A stretch of 64,000 nucleotides of DNA from Prorocentrum cordatum (GCA_963575745.1 CAUYUJ010020615.1:65001-129000); one strand, 5' to 3'. Shown: positions 52,001 through 60,255, numbered from the stretch's first letter. Notes: a model not told the origin generated them from the letters alone. Made by a program: numbers and translations.

Positions 52001-53045
52001 GTGGGTTTAGCGGTTCCGTCGGTGCCACGGCGAGCTCCGCCTCGACAAGCGGCTGCATGTCTGTCGGGTGGTGCAGGATCGCATCCGCGAGGTACGCCAG
52101 GGCGTCTTGGTCGGGTGGAGGGAGGCCTCTTGGTAGTAAGGCGTGGGCCCGTGAGAGGTATGACGGCAAAGGTGCCGTGAAAGCCTCGGGGCCGACGAGC
52201 TGAGCACGAGCGCCCTGGTATTCCAGAAGGAGGCCAAAGTAGCGGGTGGAGTACTCGCGGCTGCCCTGGATACGAGTGAGGTTGCGGTTGGTGCGCTGTC
52301 TGTCAGGGCCCGCTCTATGCCAGATGTCCTCGCACATGTCGATCGCGGTGCGCTGGCGCAGGGCGTCGTTTTTCTCCTCGGAGTCCTCCTGGAAAAAGTG
52401 GTCGTACTGTGGCAGATGGAGCGTCGCCAGGATGTACGGGGCGCAGTCCTCGAGCCATGCCCAGAACACGTCCTGATGGTCCTCACCTGGTGCCCACGCC
52501 GCAGCGCGCGGTATGAGCCGGGCTCGGATCATCATCAGGTGCCAGAAAGCGGGGTCCTCCTCGGGTTCGCCCCTGGCGCACAGAGGGGTAATGAGACCCG
52601 TGGGGCTATAGCGGGGCACGACAGCGGGGCTGAAGCCGCCACTGTGTGCATGGCCTTGGTCAGCGGCCCCGTCGAGGATGTGCTGCGCGACGGTCGAGGC
52701 CACGCTGAGGGTGGACTGCGATGCATGTGTCGTAGTTGACGAGGGCGTGCATGCACTCGCGATGGCGCCCAACGGTCCCTTGCCGCACGGACCCGCGGCG
52801 GCGGTGCTGTTCACGATCGGGTCCAAAATGGTGCAATGATCGTACTTGTAGATGCTGCTGTCATCGTAAAGGAAAACGTGTTGGGGCGCACCGCCTGAAG
52901 ACGGGCGTGCTCCAGCTAGCGAAGGGAGGGCCATGCTGCAGGCAAGGCGCCGCATGATGGCGAGGCCAGGCGGGCGGCGCGAGCGATGAGCCAAAAGCTG
53001 CATGTCGGCACACGTCCTCAAATACCCCTGAATGCTCATGTACAT
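46056..53045 (-). CDS. Giant ORF2 with membrane segments, ART-like motif set and Cys cluster
   Basis: The start is chosen at ATG 53045, 8 bases after the ORF1 TGA; the open frame extends upstream to 53147. About 2,330 residues, no repeats. Recognisable parts: an unidentified helical domain (52500-52100, DVFWAWLEDCAPYILATLHL); acidic linker; a hydrophobic segment CGCLICFFVATYAIVIAMPY (about 51365-51305); a second Gly/Ala-rich hydrophobic stretch (about 51130-50950); a domain with FWHGTRGDLAARLAASGG and GRTYVSVHPSLAAWYA (about 50080-49910), resembling the HGT and S-x-x-x-A-x-x-Y blocks of ADP-ribosyltransferase folds; a cluster CLQCRFQCCQYCA...CPDC (about 48600-48500); an unrecognised domain with DVVLYWDAEGG; a long Ser/Pro/Arg tail. 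No function is proven. It lies between gag-like ORF1 and the endonuclease, where LINEs normally have nothing. Nine of the hairpins (6 lies just outside; 7-13 inside) occur along or beside it. Confidence 0.7.
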   Translation of the reverse strand: MYMSIQGYLRTCADMQLLAHRSRRPPGLAIMRRLACSMALPSLAGARPSSGGAPQHVFLYDDSSIYKYDHCTILDPIVNSTAAAGPCGKGPLGAIASACTPSSTTTHASQSTLSVASTVAQHILDGAADQGHAHSGGFSPAVVPRYSPTGLITPLCARGEPEEDPAFWHLMMIRARLIPRAAAWAPGEDHQDVFWAWLEDCAPYILATLHLPQYDHFFQEDSEEKNDALRQRTAIDMCEDIWHRAGPDRQRTNRNLTRIQGSREYSTRYFGLLLEYQGARAQLVGPEAFTAPLPSYLSRAHALLPRGLPPPDQDALAYLADAILHHPTDMQPLVEAELAVAPTEPLNPPPPAGLAQHATGDQAADDPVSWLLQHIAASDISNIPLDSFHASDDISNISLGSFHASDDSQDDMETQDRDGMTPPGDTAQRDRDSEPHSGHTPSHSSPPNDSAQTDPCAQLNDAEGATVADATSHATASPAQTSPRSGGFSPAAALAGPGHLQTAGGSTTPRTLVCRVNVADSNPSAIDHWQADIDNDPIDDASPDASGSYEAQHSAAASRHCGCLICFFVATYAIVIAMPYKDQIDGHLPTPSRDPSYRQRRRRQAAAPGPSVPTTPRCTTAYNVTSALWGTLKWTSAKLRDIVSGGASAVGVGLGGVLKWASGKLGAIATGGVVCGLLLVGAKLLAQGAVGHVGARICARALDSSTAQWCLRCCQPSRRPRDEATYTMPRTLADEHEDQHVHSLRHPLLQEHYAAAVAAAVADVTTATTAAIVEVTAAVSRASSVTPRSTSPSPRYGSKSGAVYGNPPTHEDATAHASDAEAREPRERTRDSPWSIFRHADARGSSSDTDTQPPRRRARYASPARPQAPSGPGTPHLALKPPTRNLRNTIQRDPAVPVPPTSILNALYQNGFALGNSGVSTEDIKDALRLHDHPRFTHDLTLQALGPWTDIMQRPPNRLTWVLEDSGGNSGETIFPYLTWDLRQPTTDAPTVFWHGTRGDLAARLAASGGHLLPGPRREAKGRTGTNVGRTYVSVHPSLAAWYAVPPHPPYSLEDDTLAWGPIALWMCEATQPPSGENWHNFVKGEAHGARLIYPRVLGLLIRMDWCAPTEAASRCRALPQVFGMGDCAHALHIAGYDHPDLREAAEAHDQEASTRRRLGIAAAWPPPQALYSPEAARAWAKQHYDTEAATRADPNQPRPRVSLRKLQLDPQPLIDLVYTGLQAVPVRGHPDARESRPSGSSSGAAPGPPRTYQSGAALAHSPDRSSTTSGDDDRRMPPLISAAAALARGHARPRRSASRASRQSGGNSTSDYSDIETWEHIVTEVEPTAYHVLAFHVRDVRARVNAPGIEVWLDPGDHHDGAYLPWGTTVMGHRVIDPEVAGRDGWVILHHDHGDTTTKLWAPTQVHVKADDTWRTVMVPADMGPQWIERHADDARLPAEVVRTTGQSWFADVWPLWDRPRPHPDDPGTNEQALPPLPGRWSCLQCRFQCCQYCAARRNTQLGTSGQPTCPDCALSGLRALMDWSTDYSCNSWTCAYSTDNRDSDTCCLSSRCPHPPSPHSLFDVRATGMPPHILARQYGNAPAHHDLKEPPRAPSGPGGEPPQPGQAGYQGQWYLPPRPRRVPRQGLPDGTRRPPGFTGTGMPEDPSPDQPLWREGYVLFGPHQALKEDFTFNKTVRRPYSLTITNMHRDRVTVRTVCESIAERIHTTRTRWRDVVLYWDAEGGPGPQALDYDMRLCDAMVSRATTEAELNHDRSNRGSFCLYGPAHQRAVNITALPEPQNIDYMEHVRRYSPVGETYPDHAFEHVYQGWRRPDVPTILPDTRPLSRADQQRYQQHQQRIQQRVQRDAGQPSTPRNRSPARVPTGGNTVCGGGAAYHRGPIGARPAAAGAAASSYGHAPHARVHPAVIGYPRALVQSPPRATSPVPGSTRAWGHYPGRHDSTPSNQPAVLTPAASAQGAAPSRGRTGRPEGWRDANVRAWQPRQHTPPPNVAASLRPAQAKPAPPERERQPLVPLVLTYTQAHHSASPRHSDGSAHHISPRPDAVDPDQAAASAAGGAGGPRQPSPTPCAAPIRSPSRADSARANAQATSPRDRHTGGRVPRSRSCSRHSSRKAPGSSTSSPPRETQADRQAPEVVPRFGASAIEPGQVDLEPTPSTDQELPPPTRVVTPIDEAPTFDPFKNKYRVKDLAAGFGGGSPLSPQSRGGALATSAAAAAAAAPRGVSPVRNACLAAAGMDEAQRQATDRAARAVPPDAAHHGTDGAGAPPQDGPAVSRAQYMRARCAAAASSCRRWSAVALVFGRTDRGVASLSLCCRLTSPPSSPTVQE
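47166..47188 (-). repeat. Bulged hairpin 7
   Basis: Sense: CCCCTG and CAGGGG arms (perfect), unpaired C, GGC/GCC, loop TTCA. Read as TPAASAQGA in ORF2. Confidence 0.9.
48242..48272 (-). repeat. Bulged hairpin 8
   Basis: Sense: CCCCCCCGAG and CCCGGGGGGG arms (9 of 10 pairs), unpaired C, inner stem switched to GCC/GGC, loop TTCA. Read as RAPSGPG. Confidence 0.85.
49312..49336 (-). repeat. Bulged hairpin 9
   Basis: Sense: GCCCCAG and CTGGGGC arms (perfect), unpaired C, GGC/GCT (one G-U), loop TCCA. Read as SGSSSG. Confidence 0.85.
50428..50448 (-). repeat. Bulged hairpin 10
   Basis: Sense: CCAGG and CCTGG arms, unpaired C, inner GCC/GGC, loop TTCA. Read as APSGPG. Confidence 0.85.
51571..51595 (-). 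repeat. Bulged hairpin 11
   Basis: Sense: GCAGTGG and CCGCTGC arms (one U-G), unpaired C, GGC/GCC, loop TTCA. Read as SGGFSPA. Confidence 0.9.
52621..52645 (-). repeat. Bulged hairpin 12
   Basis: Sense: ACAGTGG and CCGCTGT arms (one U-G), unpaired C, GGC/GCC, loop TTCA. Read as SGGFSPA. Confidence 0.9.
52886..52910 (-). repeat. Bulged hairpin 13
   Basis: Sense: GCACGCC and GGTGCGC arms (6 of 7 pairs, one G-U), unpaired C, inner GTC/GGC (one U-G), loop TTCA. Weakest member. Confidence 0.65.
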
Positions 53046-53053
53046 TGCAACAA

Positions 53054-55786
53054 TCACGCCCCCTGCAAGACTGCGGGTGCCCCTACACCAGATAGCTTGC
53101 GCGTGCTGCTGCCAAAACAGACATGAGGCGACAAGAAAGAGATACAACGCGAAGAGGGAAGAGATGCCTCTGAAGGCGCTTCCTCGGAGGGCTGAGGCGG
53201 GCTCTCTGAGGCACCTTCAATAGGGTTCCTGGGTGGCCCGACCCTTGTCTTTGCCTTTGTCAGCCCCTGGGGGCCCCGTCCCTGGGGTGACCTGGCCTGG
53301 CTGGTCGATCCACCCGCAGACAGCCACGGGATCAGCGGCCGCTGCAGCTTCCTCCTTCTTAGTTTCCAGAGTGGCCACTTGTGGCAGGGGATGGTGCCCC
53401 CCGTGAGGTGCCCGAGGAGGGCCTGGATGTCGCCGCGCAGTGCAGCAGCTTCGGCGGTTGCCGTCTGTTGCTGGGTGACGACGGTGGCAAGCCCCCGTTC
53501 CAACCCCGAGACGTGCTCCGTGAGTGTGGCCTGGGAGGAGAGAACGCCCGCAAGCTGGACCTGCATGTTATCCACCGTGTTGGCTAGCAGCTCGTGCTGT
53601 TGTTCCATGTGCTGGATGCGGGTCGTGGCAGCATCTGGCGGTTGAGAGGCCGATGCGAAGCGCTCACCGAAGGTGTTGAGTTCGTGGGAGGCCTCGCTGT
53701 ATTCATCGCCTGATGAGAGGATCTCGACGTCCTCGGCGTCGCCTGGTACTTCGGCGGCTGTGGCAGCGTCGCCTTCGGTGTGGCCCCCACCTTCTGCCGC
53801 CACCGTGCCAAGCCGAGAGTCATGACCACCTGCTCCTGGGGCGGCCGTTTGTTCAGCGGCTCCGTCCGTGCCGTGCGGGGGTGCAGAGGAGCTGCGGCCT
53901 GGGGCGCAGTGTGACCTTGCGTGCGGCGGGACGTCACGTTTCCCACTGGAGGATCGGTGGCGCTTGGCTGAAGGCTCCTCCTTGGGGATCAGGAGCGGTG
54001 CGACGCCTTTGCCTTTGGGCGTGGCAGTCATGAGGTCGTGGAGGTAGGGGCTCTGGGCCGCTTTGGTGAGGAGTGTGCCGGTGGCGGGGCTAAAGCCGCC
54101 ACCACGGGCTGGCGGCGTCACAGGCTCTGTGATGGTGGTAGGCGTGACGATGGTGACGTTGTCCCGCTTCGGCACCACCTCAGCCAGCGGGGCCTCGGTG
54201 ATGCTCCACGGGATGGGGCACCCCGCAACTTGTACCGTGTATGTGAGTGGGGGCCGATGGGCACGCACTAAGGCAAACTGGGCCGCAGTGGCTGGGTCCC
54301 AGGCGGTGTGGTAGACCTCACAGTCCCATTTAACGGATGGGCCCGTGAGAGTCTTGGCGAGCTGGGTCAGCGTGGCGTGGCGTGCCGCAATGCCAGTGAT
54401 GCGGTAGCGCGTCTTGGCGAGGGAAGCCTCGCAGCCACGGATGCTGACGGCAGCAGCCTTGGCGGCGTCTGACCCCCGTGGAACACGGATCCCCAGTAAG
54501 CCTGACTTGCCGTGCCTGACGACTCCCAGGGCCTTGAACTCCACCGACTTCTGGAACGCATCTGCCATCGTGATGGGATGGTCCTCAGGGAACCACACGG
54601 TCTGATACTTGTCAGCGGTGGGCTCGTCAGCACCTACGTTGCTGAGGTCGTAGGTAGCGCCGAGTTGCCCTGATCCCGCCAAGACCTTGTCGACCGCTTG
54701 GAGACTGACGCCGAAGGTGGCAGCCAGGGACCTCTTTCCGACGCCCGATCCAAACCTGCCTAGGCTTTTGCAGGGTTCAAGGATGGTGACGGCTTTAAAG
54801 TTGCCGTGGAAGAGGGCCTTGAAGGTGTCCTGGAGCTGACTATCGAGCTCCTGGCGGCGAGCGTCTTTCTTGGACTCCCTGTGCTTTTGGTTTTGGCGCG
54901 CCTTGTCCTGTGGAGCGGAGTCCCCTCGAAAAGGGCCCTTGGTGCGTGGACCACCGTTCACGGGGGCACCTCCCGAGAACTGGTCCTCGAAGGCCTGATG
55001 CATGGAGGGGACTGCGGCGATGGCCTCGGTTTCATGTATGGTCGCCCGAATCCAGCATACGTGGTCGGCAGGGTCGATGGTGGCGACGGCTACTTTTTCC
55101 GTGCAGGCGACCTCCTTGGTGCCCAGCTGGTACACGGTCACGGGGACGTGCGTGTGGACCACTTTGGGCGCCTTGGGGTGACGCTTCAGGACGGGGACGG
55201 CGAGCTCGGTACCGACGTAGTTGTCGTTTTTTGGGCCCATGACAGCAATCGCGAGCTGACCCGTGGTTCGCTTGCCCTGCTCGAGGTGGTGTTGGAGCAG
55301 CCGCTCACCGCTCTCGTAGTCGTGGAGGCTGATACTGGGCTTGTACGTCTTGCCGTCGTCGGGAGATGTGGGTTCAGCGAGGACGGGGACCTTCCAAAAG
55401 GCCGGGTCCAAGGCGATGAATTGGGCGTCCGCAGCCTGAAGACGTGCGGAACCCGCTGGTGGGTGTGATGTGTCACCGCCAATGCGCTTAGGCTTGCTGC
55501 GCTGGTGATGATCAAGCGTGTAGCTGATCTGGTTGGCGGCGCACATGCGGATCAGGGCGCTGCCAAGCTTCTTCGTGTTGGACTTGTGCATGTCGTACGT
55601 TGCCTGGAGCTCGTCCGCGTTCAGTTCGGCAAGCCCGTTGTATGCGGCCGTGGGGCGGTCAGACCCCGCTTGCTTGAACGCTGCGATGCAGTCCTGCTTG
55701 CGTTGGAGGAGAGATCCTTCAGCAGCAGGACGGGAACTCGGAGGCTGCTTGGAAGAGCGACGGCGGTCCGGCTTCTTGGGGGCCAT
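53054..55786 (-). CDS. ORF1, gag-like nucleic-acid-binding protein with coiled coil
   Basis: ATG at 55786 (MAPKKPDRRRSSKQPP), 910 residues. Basic N-terminus; a predicted folded part (YVGTELAVPVLKRHPKAPKV; VAVATIDPADHVCWIRATIH); a region with KSLGRFGSGVGKRSLAATFG; a possible RRM-like unit (YRITGIAARHATLTQLAKTL followed by VQVAGCPIPWSITEAPLAEV); a charged linker with RHRSSSGKRD; and a C-terminal heptad region (MEQQHELLANTVDNMQVQLA; LTEHVSGLERGLATVVTQQQ) suggesting oligomerisation. As in other LINEs it would bind element RNA. Hairpin 15 lies near the N-terminal third and hairpin 14 before the C-terminal half. Its TGA is 8 bases from the ORF2 ATG, which fits termination-reinitiation. Confidence 0.75.
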   Translation of the reverse strand: MAPKKPDRRRSSKQPPSSRPAAEGSLLQRKQDCIAAFKQAGSDRPTAAYNGLAELNADELQATYDMHKSNTKKLGSALIRMCAANQISYTLDHHQRSKPKRIGGDTSHPPAGSARLQAADAQFIALDPAFWKVPVLAEPTSPDDGKTYKPSISLHDYESGERLLQHHLEQGKRTTGQLAIAVMGPKNDNYVGTELAVPVLKRHPKAPKVVHTHVPVTVYQLGTKEVACTEKVAVATIDPADHVCWIRATIHETEAIAAVPSMHQAFEDQFSGGAPVNGGPRTKGPFRGDSAPQDKARQNQKHRESKKDARRQELDSQLQDTFKALFHGNFKAVTILEPCKSLGRFGSGVGKRSLAATFGVSLQAVDKVLAGSGQLGATYDLSNVGADEPTADKYQTVWFPEDHPITMADAFQKSVEFKALGVVRHGKSGLLGIRVPRGSDAAKAAAVSIRGCEASLAKTRYRITGIAARHATLTQLAKTLTGPSVKWDCEVYHTAWDPATAAQFALVRAHRPPLTYTVQVAGCPIPWSITEAPLAEVVPKRDNVTIVTPTTITEPVTPPARGGGFSPATGTLLTKAAQSPYLHDLMTATPKGKGVAPLLIPKEEPSAKRHRSSSGKRDVPPHARSHCAPGRSSSAPPHGTDGAAEQTAAPGAGGHDSRLGTVAAEGGGHTEGDAATAAEVPGDAEDVEILSSGDEYSEASHELNTFGERFASASQPPDAATTRIQHMEQQHELLANTVDNMQVQLAGVLSSQATLTEHVSGLERGLATVVTQQQTATAEAAALRGDIQALLGHLTGGTIPCHKWPLWKLRRRKLQRPLIPWLSAGGSTSQARSPQGRGPQGLTKAKTRVGPPRNPIEGASESPPQPSEEAPSEASLPSSRCISFLSPHVCFGSSTRKLSGVGAPAVLQGA
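54081..54105 (-). repeat. Bulged hairpin 14
   Basis: Sense: GTGGTGG and CCGCCAC arms (one U-G), unpaired C, GGC/GCC, loop TTTA. Read as GGGFSPAT in ORF1. Confidence 0.9.
55429..55451 (-). repeat. Bulged hairpin 15
   Basis: Sense: TCCGCA and TGCGGA arms (perfect), unpaired C, inner GTC/GGC (one U-G), loop TTCA. Read as ARLQAAD, the third frame. Confidence 0.85.
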
Positions 55787-56430
<644 letters not shown>

Positions 56431-56586
56431 AAGCATTGGCCGTTTCGTTCGGGACATCCTCAACAAGTCGCGATAGCAGGGACTTTGTCTTAAGATGTCC
56501 ATGGCAACGAATGAGCGTTTCGCCATTTACATCCTCTAACAATGGGGATGTTGGCATCGACGGCCTCATCTTCGGATTTCGGAGTC

Positions 56587-56649
56587 CAGTCATTCATTCA
56601 TTCATTCATTCATTCATTCATTCATTCATTCATTCATTCATTCATTCAT
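56587..56649. repeat. (CATT)n microsatellite
   Basis: About fifteen perfect CATT units. The flanking 56431-56586 and 56650-57348 stretches hold no supportable gene. Confidence 0.97.
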
Positions 56650-57348
56650 GGTCATTGCTCGCCTACTCACTCTCGTTCGGACGCGGAGCGGCGGCCCGAT
56701 CGGACTCGGCCACTGGCTGCGCAACTCATCCCCCTGGGCACCGCTGGGACCTCGCGAGTCTCTCCTGGCTGCGGCGCAGGCCCACGTGGGATGTTCGAAT
56801 GGGGATCCTTTCGCAGCTCGGGGCCAAGCCTCCTCGCGCCAGCTCGCTCGTCGCCAAGCCGGCTGCGAGGTCTGTCGAAACGACCGCTGAGCCTTAAAAG
56901 TCAAAAGGGCCCCTGCCCGAACCCCCGCTCGAGCATGCGCCCCGCGCTGGCGGGGGATCCCTCCTTCAGGAAGGGGCGGGAAGGCACGGGGGTTCAGCGG
57001 AGAGGAAGGGCAGGACAGGGGGGGCAAGGACGGAGCGGAGAAGAAGTGGGAGGAGAGGGGGGAAGGGCAGGATGAAGAGGAAAGGCACGAGGGACCAGTG
57101 GGAAAGGGGGTCAAGTGTGAGGGTGGGGCCTGGGAAGGGGGATGTCCACGAGTCCCGGCGCCGCCCCTGCAGGCCCCTGGAGACTGTCCTGGAGGAGGCC
57201 TCTGGAGGCCCCAGCAAATCCCTTAACGTCCAAAATGCTCTGAAACAGATTATGTATCAGCATAGAGCAGGCACCTGGGCTCCAGTCCGAGCGTTCGCGC
57301 TCTCCTGGATCACCCTCAGATGACGGTGGGGCGCCCCTCGGACTGGCG

Positions 57349-57490
57349 CTACTTCGGCTGCATGGCGGCCTCCTTCTCGGCCTGGAGCTTCATGGTCGCC
57401 TTGATCTTGATCTTGTCCCAGGCCTCGGCGATGTCGCTGCCCCACGGCAGCTGCGGGCCCTCTTCCTTCGTCATGACGGGCTTCACCACC
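57349..57490 (-). CDS. Candidate terminal exon (charged helix)
   Basis: The acceptor GCTTTCAG is followed by VVKPVMTKEEGPQLPWGSDI, AEAWDKIKIKATMKLQAEKE, AAMQPK and a TAG at 57349. It looks like a compact charged C-terminus and is the clearest exon of the 57-64 kb minus-strand chain. Function unknown. Confidence 0.55.
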
Positions 57491-57828
57491 CTGAAAGCGC
57501 GAGCTCGCACATGAACTTCGCTGCGGGCCTTCTGGGAGATCCTATATATCTACCCCTGCACCTCTTTCCCTCTGCCCCCCTGCTCAAGGTATAATGCAAA
57601 GAGGGGGCGCGGGTTACAGGATAAGGCACATTTAAAAAGGAATCCTGGGTCTCGAAGCCAGTGAAACTCCAGTCGTGGATCGGCCACGGATATCACCGCC
57701 GCCCTCATTAGATGAGGAATCCTCCAGGGTCTGGCGCTTCCTGGGACTACTAACGCCTCCACTGTATAGGCGGGTACACGTTGGATCTCAGTGCCATCTG
57801 GTTCCACTTCCCCAGCGTGATGTTCGCG

Positions 57829-58515
57829 CTATAGCTGCGTTCGCCGTGGATGCGGGGGTGGATGCGCATCCTTCGGGATCAGCTCCAGCACGTGCTCGTG
57901 CCGCGCGGCCCACTCCTGCGGGCTCTGCAAGACCCGACCACCTATGCCCTTGGGCGCCGCCGACTTCTCCTTGGCCTTTGCCTGGGGGATCGGAGGTGGA
58001 GGCGCTGCCGCTGCAGCCGCAGCCTCGCTCGCCTCAGCCAGCTTGGTCTCGTCATCGGATGGTGCCTTGGCTTTGCTCGTCGCCGGCTCGTCTGCTGAGC
58101 TCGTCGCGGGCCGTCTCTTCGTGGTCAGCCAGCCCGTCGATGTCTGAGGCTCTGCAGTGTTCCACGCGCCCGCTTCATCGTTCTCGCCCTGGGCCTTCTT
58201 GGGCTTGCCACCGCCCTCGGCCTTCTTGGGCTCACCACCGCCCTCGGGCTTCTTGGGCTTCTCCCCCAGGTTCGTCACAGCGGGCTTCGCCCGAGCTCGC
58301 TCTAGCAGCTGCGTTGCAGTCGGCGCCGGACGCGGAACGGGGATATCTCCTGGCTCAGGCGCCGCGTCGCCGCTGTCCGAGTCTGAGTCCACCTCCACGA
58401 CTGTTCCACGCAAGCTATCGTCCACAACCTTGGTGTCGAGAACCCCGTTGCCGTCAGTAAGGCTCTGCGCTAGCTTCAGCGCGTGCTCCCCGCGGCCATT
58501 GCGCGCGCCGCGTTC
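57829..58515 (-). CDS. Candidate exon with PKK repeats, low-complexity nuclear-type protein
   Basis: The frame reads HALKLAQSLTDGNGVLDTKV, VEVDSDSDSGDAAPEPGDIP, then GEKPKKPEGGGEPKKAEGGG-KPKK repeats, a KAKAPSDDETKLAEASEAAA segment and EWAARHEHVLELIPKDAH. The 5' end fuses with the 90-bp array, so the real exon probably starts near 58470 at an AGCGCAG acceptor. The acidic Ser/Asp patch and PKK repeats suggest a chromatin- or RNA-associated protein, but this is composition only. Its 3' border to the exon at 57490 is not clear. Confidence 0.45.
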   Translation of the reverse strand, partial: ERGARNGRGEHALKLAQSLTDGNGVLDTKVVDDSLRGTVVEVDSDSDSGDAAPEPGDIPVPRPAPTATQLLERARAKPAVTNLGEKPKKPEGGGEPKKAEGGGKPKKAQGENDEAGAWNTAEPQTSTGWLTTKRRPATSSADEPATSKAKAPSDDETKLAEASEAAAAAAAPPPPIPQAKAKEKSAAPKGIGGRVLQSPQEWAARHEHVLELIPKDAHPPPHPRRTQL

Positions 58516-59060
58516 GATCGGTGGAGTTCCCTGTGGGCCCACGAAACGCGCGGGCGCATGCGAACGCTGGCACTGGGGCCTTCGGTGGAGCTCCCGATGG
58601 GACCATGAGACGTGTGAGGAGTGTGCTGAACTGGGGCGGGGCCGCCATGCGAACCCTGCCACTGGGGCGGGGCCTTCTGTGGAGCTCTCTATGGGTCCAC
58701 GAACCGCGTGAGGGGTGTGCCGAAATGGGTGCGATGGGCGCATGCGAGCGCCGGCACTTGGGCCTTCGATGGAGCTCCCCATGGGGCCATGAGACGTGTG
58801 AGGGGTGTGCCGAACTGGGGCGGGGCCGCCATGTGAGCCCTGCCACTGGAGCCTTTTGGTGGAGCTCCCTATGGGGCCACGAAACGTGTGTGGGGTGTGC
58901 CGAAATGGGGCGGGGCCACCATGCAAACCCTGCCACTTGGGCCTTCGGTGGAGCTCTCTATGGGTCCACGAAACGCGTGCCGAATTGCTGGGGCGGGGCC
59001 GCCATGCGAACCCTGCCACTGCGGCCTTGGGTGGCGCTCCCTAGCGGGCCACGGACAAGG
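58516..59060 (+). repeat. ~90-bp tandem array (array 5)
   Basis: About six units of the 4.83-kb family (CTTCGGTGGAGCTCCC, GGGGCCACGAAACGTGTG, GGCGGGGCCGCCATGCGAAC). Confidence 0.85.
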
Positions 59061-59930
59061 TAAGAGGTGCGCCGACATGAGTGGCGAACATGTTGATGAT
59101 GACGGCAATGATGATGCCGATGTTGGTGGCGATGATGTTTGCGGCCATGTTGCTGAATGTGATGGCGATGGCGATGGCGATACATGATGATGATGGTGAC
59201 GATGATCATACTGATGATGTTGTTGTTGATTTGGTGATGATGATGACGATGCTGATGGTGATGATGTTGCTGCTGATGATGATGACGGTTATGATGGTGC
59301 TTTCTTTTTTTTTTGCGGGTGAACGCTTCCCGCCATAGTTACCTAATCCCAAGGACAAGCGCTGACAACGCAGAAACCATGGGCAGATCTCCTGCGCGCA
59401 GCCTCCAAACCGCTACGCCGACGAGCGAAGATCAGGCAGAAGCCCTGGGCAGATCTCCTGCGCGCAGCCCCAGGGCAGAAGATCTGTCCATGGTTTCGGC
59501 GTTTTCAGCGCTTGTCGGCGTAGCGGCGCGGGGGCTGCGCGCAGGAGACCTGGAGATATATGATGATGATGGTGATGATGATGATGACGGTTATGGATGG
59601 TGGCGGTGACGATGGTGATGGTGATGATGGTGATAATGAAGGTGGGGGCCGTGATTAAGATGATGATGGTGATGCTAATGGTGATGGTAATGATGATGGT
59701 GGTGATGATGCTTCTGATGGTGATGCTGCTGCTGCCGTTGCTGCTGCTGCTGGTGACGATGAGATGATGACGATGGTGGTGATGATGATGATGGTGATGA
59801 TGATGATGATGATGGTGATGATGGCGATGATGGTGATGATCGGAGGAGGGGGGGGGGGGGGGGCGGAGGGCGCGCGGGGCGCTGTCTCTTCAAAACGACG
59901 ACCCAACACCACAAGATGGCGGGGAATATA
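58516..59930 (+). repeat. Composite dispersed repeat, copy 2
   Basis: Same module order as 4828-6235: array; link GGACAAGGTAAGAGGTG and GTGGCGAACATGTTGATG; GATGAT run (59085-59300); block GTGAACGCTTCCCGCC and GCAGATCTCCTGCGCGCAGC (59317-59550, here with that sub-block repeated three times); second GATGAT run (59555-59850); end block CTGTCTCTTCAAAACGACGA (59882-59901). Confidence 0.75.
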
Positions 59931-60255
59931 AACAAGAAGGAGGAGATGTGGAAGGGGGGGGAAGAGTCGCAGTTGCAGAAGCAGGGGGATAGGGCCTTTC
60001 GAAGGGACCACGCCGCACCTCCACCCCCTCGAGTCGCTTCGTTTCTGCGCCCCTCATCGCCGAGCTCGACCCGTCGAACGGGGGGGGGCGGGGAGGAGGA
60101 TCATGAAATTCATGTGAAGGGAAAAAGGAGACGACCAGGAAGCAGGAGGAATAGGAGACAAGAGGGGGTCAGGGGGGAACGAAGAAGACTAGGGCGGGAG
60201 GCTCAGGAGGGAAAGGGGGTGGATGTTTTGCCCAGCCCGCAGTCCCTATCCACCT

